Below, piece after piece: positions 46,928 to 57,934 of a stretch of 64,000 nucleotides of DNA (position 1 is the first letter of the stretch; each line of letters opens with the position of its first letter). The stretch is from Homarus americanus (Eukaryota > Arthropoda > Malacostraca > Decapoda > Nephropidae), in NCBI RefSeq assembly GCF_018991925.1, contig NW_024720711.1:6454087-6518086 (forward strand), read 5' to 3'. The translations under genes and the position numbers were made by a program. The notes beneath the pieces are model-generated. The model was given only the letters and a program-made list of their open reading frames with translations. It did not search any database and was not told the origin of the DNA.

Positions 46928-47352
46928 CTAGGGGGGGGGGGTAAGAAAGGGGAAGGGGTGAGAAGGGTAGAGTGGGACGGGAGATGAAGGAAGAGGAAGG
47001 TGAGGGGGAGGAGGAGGGAGAGGAACGGGGAAGGGGTGGGGGTAAGGGGGAAAGGAGGGTAAGGGGGAAGGAGGAGGGGAGAAGGACGGAGAAGGCGAGA
47101 TGAAGGGACGGGGAAGGGGGAGAGAGAGAAAGAGGAAGGGATGGGGAAAAGGGAAGGGGAGAGGATGGAGAGTGAGGAGAGGATGGAGAGAAGGTAGAGG
47201 GGAATTGAACGAGGGGAGTGAGGTAGGGGAGAGGGGAACTGGTAAAAGAAGGGCGAGAGGGGATTGATAGAAGAGGGAAGAAGAGAGGGGGGAATTAGTA
47301 AAAATGGGAGGGAAAGGGAGAGAGAGGGAGGGGAAAGGAAAAAGAGGGAAGG
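46928..47352. repeat. purine-rich tract
   Basis: GGGGAAGG/GAGAGGAAGG units over about 420 bp, nearly free of pyrimidines on the plus strand. Confidence 0.85.
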
Positions 47353-47424
47353 AGAGCCACCAACCAGAACGAAACTCCCATCTAAGACCATGACAGACAC
47401 GACCTAAACCCCCCCCCCCTAAAT

Positions 47425-47480
47425 AGAGTTAAGGTGTTTAACCATCAGAAGAAATAAGCTAGGGTGCCTAAGCTTCAGGT
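47425..47480. mobile_element. solo right end of the TTAGG-core TIR family
   Basis: GTTAAGGTGTTTAACCATCA, then AAATAAGCTAGGGTGCCTAA and CTTCAGGT match the right end of the full copies. No left end or TTAGG core is attached; a C-run lies immediately upstream. Confidence 0.75.
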
Positions 47481-48425
47481 AATTAGATAATTCTTCTTGT
47501 CAACACACCTGGGGCTCCTGCCAAAATCTGCGCTGGCCTTAAAATGTCTTTGACCGAATCGATTTACTATTTACTATTGTTTGCAGACCTGTACTGTCTT
47601 GTTATGTGAAGTTGTACGGTGATCTATCTAGGACTGTCTTTATACCTCAACCATCCTTAATTAATAACTTTTACTACTATTACTGAGGGAACTAAGGGAT
47701 TGTGCCTCTAGGTAGGGAAGGAAGAGGTGTAAGGGTTTCCGTGCTTCCAGCTCTCACTGTGACTGTCACGGCAGACCTCGTCCTCTAGCGCGCCAGGCGA
47801 GTGAGACATATCCCCGTCGTTTTATTGGGCGGTCGTGTCCGGCTAGTGCGGCGGCGACGTTCCCAGCATAAGTCGCACCTCCGCTTCCTCCTGCTGCTCC
47901 GCTTCCTCCTCCTGCCCTTCTTCCTCCTCCTACCCCTCTTTCTCCTCCTGTTCCTCTTCCTCCCACATTTGTTGGTGTCGTGGATATTGCACACGCCAGC
48001 CACGGGACGCCTGCCACACCACCACCGCCTCGTGAGCACAATTTCCGTTGCCTGCCTCTCCCCTCCCCCCCCTCCATAACACAGCAGCGCTAACCTTGAG
48101 CCACGTCATCCACCTTCCCTAGAGGCCTACTTCCATTCCCCTCCCCTTCTCTCCCTTCCCATCCCATCCCATTCCCTCCCCTCTGGTTCACTTGAGGGAC
48201 CTCCCGATCATTAGAAGTAGAGAGAGGCATTCTAATATGTTTTTCTACATCTCTGGTAAATACAGAGACCGACTAATACAATCTTGGAATATAACCTTTG
48301 GTGGTGGTTGTTATATCACAACCCCACCAACACTGTTATAGGAGATATATCGGTCCACTGACAGTATATTCCGGGTGTCATTCCTATACTAATATCTCCG
48401 CTCACCACCAGAAGTTCTGTTACCT
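47481..48425. other. GC/CpG-rich pocket; no gene assigned
   Basis: From about 47766 to 48077 the sequence becomes GC-rich with many CG dinucleotides and CTTCCTCCTCC repeats. Frames on both strands (Arg- or Leu-rich) match no known protein. It could be a promoter or 5' exon of an unseen gene, but no TATA, splice or coding evidence decides it. Confidence 0.35.
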
Positions 48426-48427
48426 GC

Positions 48428-48640
48428 ATCTGTCAACGTTAATCAGTCCTCAGGTACACGGGATGAGTGAGGCAGGTGTGTTAAGCTTCACAACACATCT
48501 GTCAATGTTAATCAGTTCCCAGGTACACGGGATGAGTGAGGCAGGTGTGTTAAGCTTCACAACACACCTGTCAATGTTAATCAGTTCTCAGGTACACGGA
48601 ATGAGTGAGGCAGGTGTGTCAAGCTTCACTGGCAGGCTGC
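48428..48640. repeat. ~68-bp tandem repeat, three copies
   Basis: Each copy has CTGTCAATGTTAATCAGTTC, GGTACACGGGATGAGTGAGG and GTGTTAAGCTTCAC. Copies differ by a few bases. Confidence 0.93.
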
Positions 48641-48894
48641 AACACACACACATAAGTTCCCCTGAGTTGAAGGCTAAACTTATTAAGAGGACCTTGTTGT
48701 TGATTGGGTCACTTCTATCTTTTCACTGTTCCTCTTTCTTCATTTGTCACTTCCTCTCTTCTCTATCGTATTCTTTTCAAGCATTTCTCTCTCTTGTCTT
48801 ATTCTTTATCCTCTTGTGTTTATTCTCACCTTCTCTCGTATTTCCATTCCTCTCCTTACATGAACCACGTGGCGCAACACAAATTACATGATGC

Positions 48895-49262
48895 AGCGCA
48901 AACACATGATGCAACACAAACACATGACGCAACACAAGCACATGACGCAAAACATAAACACATGATGCAGCAAAAGCACATGCCGTAACACATAAGCACT
49001 TGATGCAACACAAACACATAACGCAACACAGACACATGACGCAACACAAACACATGATGCAACACAAACACATGATGCAACACAAAACACATGATGCAAC
49101 ACAAACACATGATGTAACACATAAACACATGACACAACATAAGCACAACACAACATAAACATATGATGCAACATAAACATATGACGCAACACAAAATCAC
49201 ATGATGGAACACTCACACTCCACACAACATAAGCACGACGCAAAACTTTAACAACTGACACA
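48895..49262. repeat. 18-bp minisatellite
   Basis: About 20 units of ACATGATGCAACACAAAC with GACGCAAC and CATAAAC variants. Confidence 0.93.
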
Positions 49263-49485
49263 ACACATCAAACAAGGTGCCATCATCATATCTGAAGGTT
49301 GGCGACTACAGCCCTCCACTATAAACAGTTCCGGGTTGATATAAGGAATAAAAATGTACTCACAATGATTTAAAACACGAAAATGAGTTTGGATTTAGTC
49401 TATAAGCAATGACTATAGTTTTTATATACAGTTAAACCAATACCCGTGTTATACCGGTTTTTTATATACATAGACAAGCAGAATC

Positions 49486-49543
49486 GCCGCCCTCCGGGCG
49501 GCTCTTTCACTAGGCCACGAAAGGACGCCACCCTCCGGGAGGC
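49486..49543 (-). other. two tandem hairpins 3' of the helicase
   Basis: GCCGCCC-TCC-GGGCGGC (49486-49502) is a perfect 7-bp stem. GCCACCC-TCC-GGGAGGC (49527-49543) is the same stem with one mismatch. They start 12 bp past the helicase stop and are 24 bp apart. Helitrons end in a hairpin followed by CTRR; I see no clear CTRR right after either stem, so this is only a candidate 3' end or an RNA structure. Confidence 0.5.
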
Positions 49544-49554
49544 TCAACATTGTC

Positions 49555-50874
49555 TTACTGTAGTGCATTAAGGTAGACCACATTTTTGGCTTTGCCATTA
49601 GCAGCAAGTATGTACAGATTTTTGCCAGTTCCCACTCTAGAGCATCCAACATAGAACTGTCCATGAGAGAAGCAAGGAAACACCAGGTTTAGGCCAACCA
49701 TCTTTAGGGACTGTCCCTGGCTTTTGTAGATGGTCATGGCAAAGCTCACTTTAACCGGGAACTGAAGTCGCTTGAACTCAAATGGCAGGTCAGTGGTGAC
49801 GAGAGGTATCCTTGGTATAAAAATGTCCACTCCTTTAGCTTTTCCTTTCAGTTTTGTAGCTTCCAGTACATGTGGCATCATGTTCTTCACCACCAGTCTT
49901 GTGCCATTGCAGAGGATTGGTGGTTCAAGATTTCTTAAGAGCATTATAGGAGTTCCAATCTTGAGTGAGGTGGAGAGGAGGCAATCCAGCGGGCTCCAAA
50001 GAATTAAGGAATTCTGCAGGGTACTGGACTGCTTGGTCTCACTGCCTGGAAGCTGTCTGAGTAGAGTCATGTTGATTTCAGCCACTGTTTCATTCTTTGG
50101 TGCCAGAATTGCGCGTTCACGCAGCCACTTGTGATCCTTGTAGTGGTGGATAATGTTTGGGTAGACCATGTTAGTGAGCTCAGTTGAGGACTTTACAACA
50201 TTTCCACATCCTTGAGGAATGATTATTTGTCCTTCTGAATCAACAGGGAAAGTTCCATTCCCAATCTGTAGTACAAAGTTTGCAAACCGTCCAGCATCCT
50301 GATCTCCTTGTAGATGTACTCTCATGTTTGTGGATAGGGTGAGTGTCTGAACACTTCTGCAAAGGTACGATGCCTTGAGGCACGCATTCAGTTCATCAGC
50401 TGGAGTGCTTCTAGCAATGACAGGTAGGGTCTGGCGAAAGTCTCCAGCAATGAACATTGTAATGTCACCCAATAGCTGGTCATTTTCTCGTATGTCTTGC
50501 AAGGTCCTGTCCAATGCTTCAAACGCTAACTTGTGAGACATAGTGCATTCATCCCAGACTATGAGGCTGCATTTTTCTAAGAGTTTTGCCTTTGCCGATC
50601 CTTTTTTGACGTTGCACACTGGATTCTCATTGTGAGCGAAGTTGAGAGGCAGTTTAAATGTTGAGTGTGCAGTACGTCCTCCTTCTAGTAGTGTTGCAGC
50701 AATGCCTGAGGATGCCACAGCAAGAGCAATTTTCCCCTGATGACGTACTTTGGCCAACAGAAGGTTGATCAGGAATGTTTTTCCTGTCCCGCCAGGTGCA
50801 TCGAGAAAGATCATACCTCCCTGCTCCGCTTGTATCGCTTGCATATCACTACATATAACACCATCCATCATCAC
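49555..50874 (-). CDS. PIF1-like helicase of Helitron type, 5'-truncated
   Basis: A DNA helicase domain of superfamily 1 (PIF1/RRM3 family). Motifs fall in order: Walker A APGGTGKT at residues 26-33; Walker B VWDE at 106-109; GDFRQTLPVI at 144-153; LSTNMRV near 180-186; TIYKSQGQSL near residue 390; and VGCSRVGTGKNLYI near the end. The frame is uninterrupted for 439 codons. It remains open for 11 codons before the GTG at 50872-50874, back to a TGA, and no ATG lies there, so the true start is lost; the first in-frame ATG is the next codon. Host PIF1 proteins have longer N-terminal regions, and Helitrons carry Rep and helicase in one protein; neither is seen upstream. It most likely derives from a Helitron RepHel. 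The intact frame suggests a young insertion or copying as a unit. Confidence 0.88.
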   Translation of the reverse strand: MMMDGVICSDMQAIQAEQGGMIFLDAPGGTGKTFLINLLLAKVRHQGKIALAVASSGIAATLLEGGRTAHSTFKLPLNFAHNENPVCNVKKGSAKAKLLEKCSLIVWDECTMSHKLAFEALDRTLQDIRENDQLLGDITMFIAGDFRQTLPVIARSTPADELNACLKASYLCRSVQTLTLSTNMRVHLQGDQDAGRFANFVLQIGNGTFPVDSEGQIIIPQGCGNVVKSSTELTNMVYPNIIHHYKDHKWLRERAILAPKNETVAEINMTLLRQLPGSETKQSSTLQNSLILWSPLDCLLSTSLKIGTPIMLLRNLEPPILCNGTRLVVKNMMPHVLEATKLKGKAKGVDIFIPRIPLVTTDLPFEFKRLQFPVKVSFAMTIYKSQGQSLKMVGLNLVFPCFSHGQFYVGCSRVGTGKNLYILAANGKAKNVVYLNALQ

Positions 50875-50907
50875 TACAGATCGGTAAAGTAGTTTCCGAG
50901 ATTCTCA

Positions 50908-51513
50908 TGCGGACACACACACAAACACACCACACACAAACAAACAGACATACTTCTTTGTTTTATATAGATAGATGGAAGAAATTTTGGACGAACAGAG
51001 GTAAGAAGTGTGAGTGTGTGAGTGTGTCGTAGTGAATTAGCTCTGACGTATCAAGGCGGAGAGAGAGAAAGGGAGAATGGGGAGGGGGGTAGACCTTCCT
51101 TCGGCCCTAGGAACCAAGGGCCTAAAAAGGAAAAAATCAGCTTGTAATTATACGATTTTGTTTTCATGTTATGGTTTACAGTAGAGATAGGTTAGGTTCG
51201 GTTAGGTTATATTAGGTTGGGTGTGTGTGTGTGTCCTCCTCTTGGTCAGCAGAGAGAGAGCACTTATTATAGCGTTACACGAAAGAGAGAGACCTCGTCA
51301 TTAAAGTATTACACCATCAACAAACTTCAGTAGTTCACCAACATGTAACAAAACTCGGGGTAATTAGCCGAGAATCCTCCTGTTAACTGGACCACAACTT
51401 TCCTCCTCCCAAAATATCTTTTATGAACTCCAGGACGAGAATTAATAATTTTGTGGTTAAGTTAACGTTTTGCTCTCTGCATAATGGTGTGGAGGAAGCG
51501 GGAACTTACTGCT

Positions 51514-51547
<34 letters not shown>

Positions 51548-52748
51548 CTATTCTATTTTTGTACTTATTATTTCACCACTTATCAGCTTACTAGTCGTCG
51601 GGTGGCTCATTCTACAGTGTTAGTACAGGAGGAAACCTGTCATGCTACACTGGTTAACACCCTCCCCACCGTGTTCAGATCGAACCCATGACCTATAAGG
51701 ATACCCTAGATAACGCGTTCTCCTTATATATAGAAGTGATTAATAAAAATAAAGAAGAGAATGGGAGAAATTAAGAGAAGGAGAAACGACACGGGACTCA
51801 GGCCTTCCCAGGGACGCGCCCCGTCGCCCCATACCAGCGCAACACCGTGTCTTATGAGCCTCTTTTGCTGGCGTGGCCCGAATGCTCCGCGCACACGTCG
51901 TTGCCCCGCCCACTAGGTGCCTTCCCGGGCTTTCCCACGGCAATTTACTGATTTCAATTTTGGTTATGGTCGTCTTCCCCAGCACCAGAGAGGCCGGACT
52001 GTACCTAGAGACATCCCAGTCAACAATTAAGGTGAGTTGAAAGGTTATATCGGGTGTGGTTGTTCAGTAATAAATATATTTACGAATGCAGGCGGCGGCC
52101 TCGACCCGTTTAAGTTTGCATGTGTAACGCCTCTCGCTCCTTCCCGCGCTTTCTCCCCCGCCCACTAGCTCCTCCCCTAGGCCAACGCTCGCATTTTCCT
52201 GATTGGTTCCTGCCCCGTACTTTCTCCGCCCTTCTCCTTGGCCACCTTTTCCTCCTTCCTGGTCGTCTTGCGGGTTGTAGTAGTAGTAGTAGTAGTAGTG
52301 TCTTAATGTTACACTCAGCAACAGTCGTATTTACACCGAATAAATACGCTAAACAGGACCATATATAATTATCTTTCATTATCTTCCTCAGATAACTTGT
52401 GGCATGTTTTCTTCTAAATGTATCGTAAATAAATTAAAGATAACTCTTGAGTATTTCTCACTTAACAAGATAACTTACAAGATGGTTGAGAGGAAGTTGT
52501 GTTTAACTCAGCTTTAAATAATGTCACCAAGACGCGAGTTCTTTTAATAATGACGTTGTAGCATTAATCATCATCATTATCTTTCTACTACTACTACTAC
52601 TACTAATAATAATAACGATACTACTACTACAATTTTTTTTTAATAAACGTGGCCTCCAGCCTCCCCCAATAGCCACACCTTCGCCACCATTTAATTACCT
52701 TAATATTAAATATCCTAATACATATGTAGCTATCCTATCTGTGTTAAA
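50908..52748. other. no gene recognised; possible SINE
   Basis: It holds (CA)-rich 50914-50945, a TTAGG variant tract at 51188-51220 and (CT)n at 51516-51543. On the minus strand ATGGGTTCGATCTGAAC (about 51674-51690) resembles a tRNA B box, so 51600-51720 could be a worn tRNA-derived SINE. (GTA)n at 52275-52298 and (CTA)n at 52588-52632 are simple repeats. Confidence 0.4.
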
Positions 52749-53372
52749 TTAGTTGAGCCGCAGATCTATGCGGCATTCAGTGACAGTAGCCTCATAGTCG
52801 ACATCTGCAGCAGTTGTCGGAATTGGGGCAGAAGCTCTCGTTCCCCTGAGGCAGAGCAAAGCCGACCGAAGGAGAGAGAAAGACAGTCGACATCTCATCC
52901 AGGCTGTAACGAAACTTCTGGGCTGCTGCTTCTGTTCGGAGATCACCTCCGCGAGTCTGGCGTAGAAATATCTTGCACTTGGTCCCATCCCACCATAGGT
53001 TGTGAACACCAGAGGAGTGAAGCTGCCTTGATCAACGTTTTGGATTCTCTCCCCATATGCCCTTATCTTGTCGTTCTCGTTCCTCCTGTGTGCAGCATCG
53101 AGAGCTAGGTTACGGTGACAAGCGGCCATGGGATCAAAAATCCTGATGTCGAAGAAAGCTCGCTGTCCCCGCGTCCAGAATCCTCGACAACTGACGTCCA
53201 CACGGGCTTCGTTAGATGTGTTTGAAGTCCTATGTTGGAAGATCTCACCATCCAATGGAAGGAGGGTCGGTTCTACCATGACATCCCGGCAGATTTCCTT
53301 CAACATATTTGCTGTAAGGTCCCTTACTTCGTCATGCCTCATGCATATGAAGCCCCCTTTCTTGCACACCAT
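52749..53372 (-). CDS. retroelement C-terminal domain protein, 207 aa
   Basis: The open frame has CKKGG at residues 3-7, RHDEVRDLT (12-20), EARVDV (55-60), FFDIRIFDP (73-81), FTPLVFTTYGGMG (118-130) and MRCRLSFSLLRSALLCLRG (159-177). I recall this motif series from the ends of retroelement proteins in marine invertebrates. The spaced acidic residues D59 and D75 with a following R/K would suit a PD-(D/E)XK nuclease fold, but that is inference. Upstream codons read E-A then a TAA, where family members usually have a Cys/His-rich stretch before CKKGG, so it is 5'-truncated. No frameshift within. The RT of the same lineage lies about 2 kb away on the other strand. Likely not expressed as such. 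Confidence 0.75.
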   Translation of the reverse strand: MVCKKGGFICMRHDEVRDLTANMLKEICRDVMVEPTLLPLDGEIFQHRTSNTSNEARVDVSCRGFWTRGQRAFFDIRIFDPMAACHRNLALDAAHRRNENDKIRAYGERIQNVDQGSFTPLVFTTYGGMGPSARYFYARLAEVISEQKQQPRSFVTAWMRCRLSFSLLRSALLCLRGTRASAPIPTTAADVDYEATVTECRIDLRLN

Positions 53373-54999
53373 GGCTTCTTAACTTACATTATTAATCATC
53401 AACATATCATCATAATAAGTCCCCTGTACCGGTGTCAGCTGGGTGAGCCCAGTAATGACATCTGCTGAACACTGTTACTGACACAAGGTAAACCGATTTA
53501 CTGAGGGAGTGTCCAGTCGTCTCATATAGGTCAGTATGTCTACATTTAATCTTCGTATTCATACGGGAGTACAAGTGAATGATCAATCTTAACGGTCACC
53601 TAACCTAACCTAACCTAACCTAATCCTAGTTAACCCTCTCTAACGTAACGTAACCTAACCTAACCTAACCTGCTATTACGATTATTTTCTCTCGGTTAAA
53701 AACAAAGTTGAAATTACGAAGTCGGTTCAGATGTGTATAAGCCTCGAGTCTTATTAGTAGTAGCATTAACTCACGGTACTCCACAAGTCTTATAAACGTT
53801 GTCTCATAATCTTATACTTCCCCATCAGACTCCTCGACCACACATTCTAAGTCACTTTACTCCCTCGCTTTACCCCCATCCCTTTCCCCCTCCCCGCTTC
53901 CCTCCCTCCCTTGCCCCCTCCCTCCCTCCTCTTCCCCCATCAGCCTCCTCCTCATGCTGCCAGAAGCCCACCTCAAACTCCTCTTCGTTTACATAATGGT
54001 ACAAGTCTTCTCGCATAGTCTTAGAACTTTTTCAGTCAAGGGAGGTCGTGGACATAGTGGTAGAGAGGAACACGCACGCACGAGACCCGTTACGAGGCCA
54101 GGTGTTTTACTGCTTTGTAAATACTGAGATCGTTTTATCATACACAACCCCCACAGTATATGTTATTGTCAGTTCCTTCCAAGAAAAACAACAGTTAATA
54201 TATTCTTTAAACAGCCTTTTTGAACCTCATTTTAACAGACAGCCTCAAACAGGTAATCAAAACAACAGTATCTACAACAGTGAAACAATCAGCTATAATC
54301 AACCCACCAACAGGTAACCAATTATTATACAATGCCTCAGGAAAGTAAAGGAGACTAGACTATCAACGTCAACACCTAGGAACAAACACCAGGTTCCAAG
54401 CTTATGTTTATGCAAGTTGGACGTGTATGAGCGTTTGTCATGGTGTTTAGAGGACCCTGTGACGTACTGTGAGTAATGTGATGGCAGTATCGTAGTTCAG
54501 ACGAGAGATGTTGACAAACCTTCAGAAAGATAATGTTTGTTATTATGTTACTTTTTATTTACATCTTGTTCATTTATTGTTCATTGACTTTTGTTTTTGT
54601 ATTGAATATAGATATAATTTTATGAAGAAGTTGATTATTATTATTATTATTGTTACAGTATATTAATTTAGTAAAGCAATCAAAGGTATGGTAATCTGAC
54701 GGCCTCCAGGGGGATGAACCAGTAACAAACTCCCCTGTTCGTCCACGTAAGAGCCCGAATTAGCAAACCTTGATGAAACAAAACACTACAGGAAGAAGAA
54801 TATTAATCACTACTGAAGACTCGTGTTGTTCCTGAAGATGATGCCACAAGAGAGGTTGGTGAAGAGAAGCGCTCGCCTCCACCGTCCATCACTGTCAAAA
54901 TCCTTCTTATCGCATCACCAGCCAGGAAAGAATGATCATCCCTCCAGGAGCCAGATATATACAACAATTATAACATTCCTACCAGCCTCTTCACGAGAC
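53373..54999. other. no gene recognised; CCTAA tract
   Basis: (CCTAA)n variants occur at 53597-53672, pyrimidine-rich 53820-53975, and AT-rich unique sequence after 54000. A 65-codon frame at 54823-55020 lies just before the RT remnant and might belong to it, but I cannot align it. Confidence 0.45.
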
Positions 55000-55049
55000 T
55001 TTACAGTGGAACGAACGTAATTTATTAAAGGAAATTGCTAATCCAAAGT

Positions 55050-56110
55050 CTTTAGCTCGGTTGCTGAAGCTGTATTCATGATCATAAGTTTCATCAACAA
55101 CTACCTCGCTGGCAAGGGGTCTTGTGCCATCATGCTGCTCTTCCACAGTGCATCTCTTTGTGTACAGAGGAAAGGAAAATAAGTCGGTGGATTTTCATTT
55201 TCTGGTGTTGGCAACAAGTCCGTCGCCTTGTTGATTCTTCAGAAGGTGTCAGAGAGGCCGCCACATTACTGAAACCGAGTCAACATACTTTAGGAATCCC
55301 TCAAGGTTGCGAGGCAACAATCCGTGCAGCTCGGGGCCGCTATCAACGATCTAAGTGAAGACAAAGGTTTAGTGAAACTAGATTTCATGAACGGCTGTAA
55401 CCTGGTTAAGGGAGAAGCGGTTACCAAAGGTGTCCAACTATATCTTCCTCAGTCTCCTCATTTCATCTTGGCCGACAACAACAACACTGACTCGGCACTT
55501 GTGTTTGAGTAACGTTCAACTGGATCATCCCCTCCCACCTCCTTCCCATTTATCTAGTGTTGAAGGTTCTTATACCCGGCTTAACAAGTGAGATCCTCGT
55601 CTGGTTCTCATATGACGACGCTTCCTGATACAACAGAAGCTATGGAGTCTGACTTGGATCAGGTTAAGCTGTCCGGGAAGACTCTTGATCTCTACCTTAA
55701 CCTTATTGTTGTATCTCACAACCTAATCACCACACAACAAGTTTACCCACTATTACTGACAAGGTACTGGACGATGTGAGTGTGTCATTTACGAAGGAGA
55801 CAAGAGGCACTGATGCTCACCACACGTCACACCTTCATACCTGCTGCCTAACTTTACCTGGGCAATGGGTTCCTGACGGTTGCGTATTGCTTCACTAACT
55901 TAAAATTTATTAAATATGACACGAAAGTTAAGTACAGGTTTAATAAAGCACTTAGTCTTCCCCTCAAAGACTCCCGGTTGAAACAAGTAACACTCCAGGG
56001 AAGCCTTAAGAGCACCTCAGCGGGCGAACTTTCTTTGATGTATTGTGTGACTGTCAGCAGACGATTAAAACATCTTTTAATGAAATATGGAGAAATGTTT
56101 GTTTGAATGT
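55050..56110 (+). pseudogene. degenerate non-LTR RT of the CKKGG lineage
   Basis: Across three frames the order is that of one RT type: AEAVFMIISFINNYLAGKG (about 55060-55118), FHSASLC, then EAATLLKPSQHTLGIPQGCE (about 55255-55315; family form is a GFG/GIP-x-GCEAA box) and RAARGRY. After a frameshift near 55335 comes NDLSEDKGLVKLDFMN (55345-55394), which is motif A with its Asp. Near 55608 a YDDA-like motif C follows, then MESDLDQVKLSGKTLDLYL (about 55641-55700) and KYDTKVKYRFNKAL (about 55913-55955). The block between motif A and motif C (usually QQGDPLGP) is strongly shortened. Stops and shifts show it is dead. Confidence 0.7.
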
Positions 56111-56356
56111 ATAAAAATAAATCTTTGAAGGATATTTTGACTATGGCAGCCACAAGTTACCTGACATATTCGAGACCCACTGCGTCATACTGTTGGTCGT
56201 GGCTCCTGACCACCTTCCTTCTGTTAATTGTGTTATATTTTTAGCAGTGGAAATATTAACGCGAGTCTGCTAAGAAAACCTGATTATTTATGGAAGAAAT
56301 GAGTGAATGTCTACTTGTCTGAGCTCATAAAAGCGCAACTACCCTGAGTTGTGCCT

Positions 56357-56876
56357 TTGGCAGCGGTGATGATGAATCGTCATCTTCTGAAACTGAGTCA
56401 AGAGTCTCTTACACCAAGTTCGACCCATCAGGAGAAATATCCCTCGAGGCCGTGGTGGGAGTCATCCAATACGAAAGGCAGATGACTGTTTCTGCTAAAA
56501 AGAACATCAGCCACACGTTGAACGAAGCAAAAAGTTTATATAATTAACTGGTGAAAGAGATAAAGTTAGGTTGCACACAGCCGCTCTTGATAATGGCCTT
56601 TGTATCATTGATGACGAGGCGCTGTCTGAGGAAGGAACTGAGCCTAAAGAATTATCCAACAAGTTACACAAGCCCGCATCTCTACCAACTAGTTTCTCCT
56701 TCTTCTAAAATCTTGAGAAGTTTGTAGAATTACCTCTGGAAATTTACTTTACTAAGTTTACGATAGGCGTCAACTCGTTAACTGACAAGAATCCTGGGGG
56801 CGAATCAGAACATAGTCTTGTGTTGCTATCCATATCTGAAAGAATATTACCTCATGAAAAATCTACATTAAACTGA
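56357..56876 (+). other. unidentified degenerate coding-like stretch
   Basis: Two successive frames read as protein-like. The first (56357-56546) has an acidic start DDESSSSETESRVSYTKFD and EISLEAVVGVIQYERQM. The second (56549-56876) has TAALDNGLCIIDDEALSEEG, KFVELPLEIYFTKFTIGVNS and ends near PHEKSTLN, with one internal stop. I do not recognise the family. It follows the RT remnant and could be another transposon or retro-pseudogene. Confidence 0.35.
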
Positions 56877-57194
56877 AACTACGCCAGAGTGGAATAATAA
56901 TTTTAGTAATGACTTTCTTTTGTTACGACTAAAACAAGAGGCTGGCTAAAGCAATCTATGACAACTGTACATCTCTTGCTAGCTGAGGAATAATACAGTG
57001 TTGGCCAGGAAGCTTATGACTCTTTTATGACAATGAATCACAGTAAAGCCGAGCACAGTGATACATAATTCATGACCACATCTTGCTAGACTTACTCTCG
57101 TTCTGCTAAAGATAGGATGCGAGAGTTTGGTCTTTTATTTTATCTTATAATGCCAAAATATTCCCATTATGTTATTTCCTCGCTCTGAGATTTC

Positions 57195-57535
57195 ACTTAG
57201 TAGGGTAGGTTAGGTTAGGGTAGGTTAGGTTAAATTAGGTCAGGATAGGGTAGGTTAGGTGAGAATAGGGTAGGTTAGGTCAGGATAGGGGATGTTACGT
57301 CAGATTAGGGTAGGTAAGAGGTCAGGATAAGGTAGGTAAGGTTAGGATAGGGTAGGTAAGGTTAGGATAGGATAGGGTAGGTTATTTCAGAATAGGGTAG
57401 GATAGGTCAGAATCGGGTAGGTTAGGTCAGGATAGATTAGATTAGGTCAGGATAGGTTAGGGCAGGTTAGGGTAGATTAGGTCAGAATAGGGTAAGTCAG
57501 GTTAAGTTAGGATAGGATAGCATAGGTTAGATTGT
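57195..57535. repeat. degenerate TTAGG / GATAGGGTAGG tract
   Basis: About 340 bp of TAGGTTAGG, GGTCAGGATAGG and GGGTAGGTTAGG words. Some units read TCAGG. No inverted ends seen. Confidence 0.85.
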
Positions 57536-57934
57536 CCCTCAAGCGCTACAACTAACCAGGAACCACAAGATACTTCTCGCTAATCATCACCACTTATAAC
57601 ACGTAAAATATAATCCAAGAAGTTTAGTCGACACGTACAACCAGGCGAGTGTGGAAATGAGACTACAAGAATATTTCAGACACGCATTTCTCTCAAACCT
57701 GAATGAAAAAGTAATTATGCATTTGTAAAATGGATATTGAAACGGAACTGGGATTATTAAGGGCAAATGGACTACCTTAACACTAGCCTTTAACTATTCA
57801 CTTCATCTTCTACGTCACTTGTTAACTTTGTAGCCGGTCAGGGGAGAAGCGACTTGCTCCCTCCTCTACAGCACGAATCTCTCAGTCAACATCTGTTTCA
57901 AGGCCAATTTGGTATAAATATCGTGGGAACAGCA
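57536..57934. other. no gene recognised
   Basis: Unique sequence before a minisatellite. Confidence 0.45.

Noticed and set aside
48704..49261. Cys/Val-rich frames on the minus strand
   Set aside because: They derive from the 18-bp ACATGATGCAACACAAAC array.
51600..51720. tRNA gene on the minus strand at GGGTTCGATC
   Set aside because: The T stem does not pair and no matching acceptor stem exists; at most a worn SINE.
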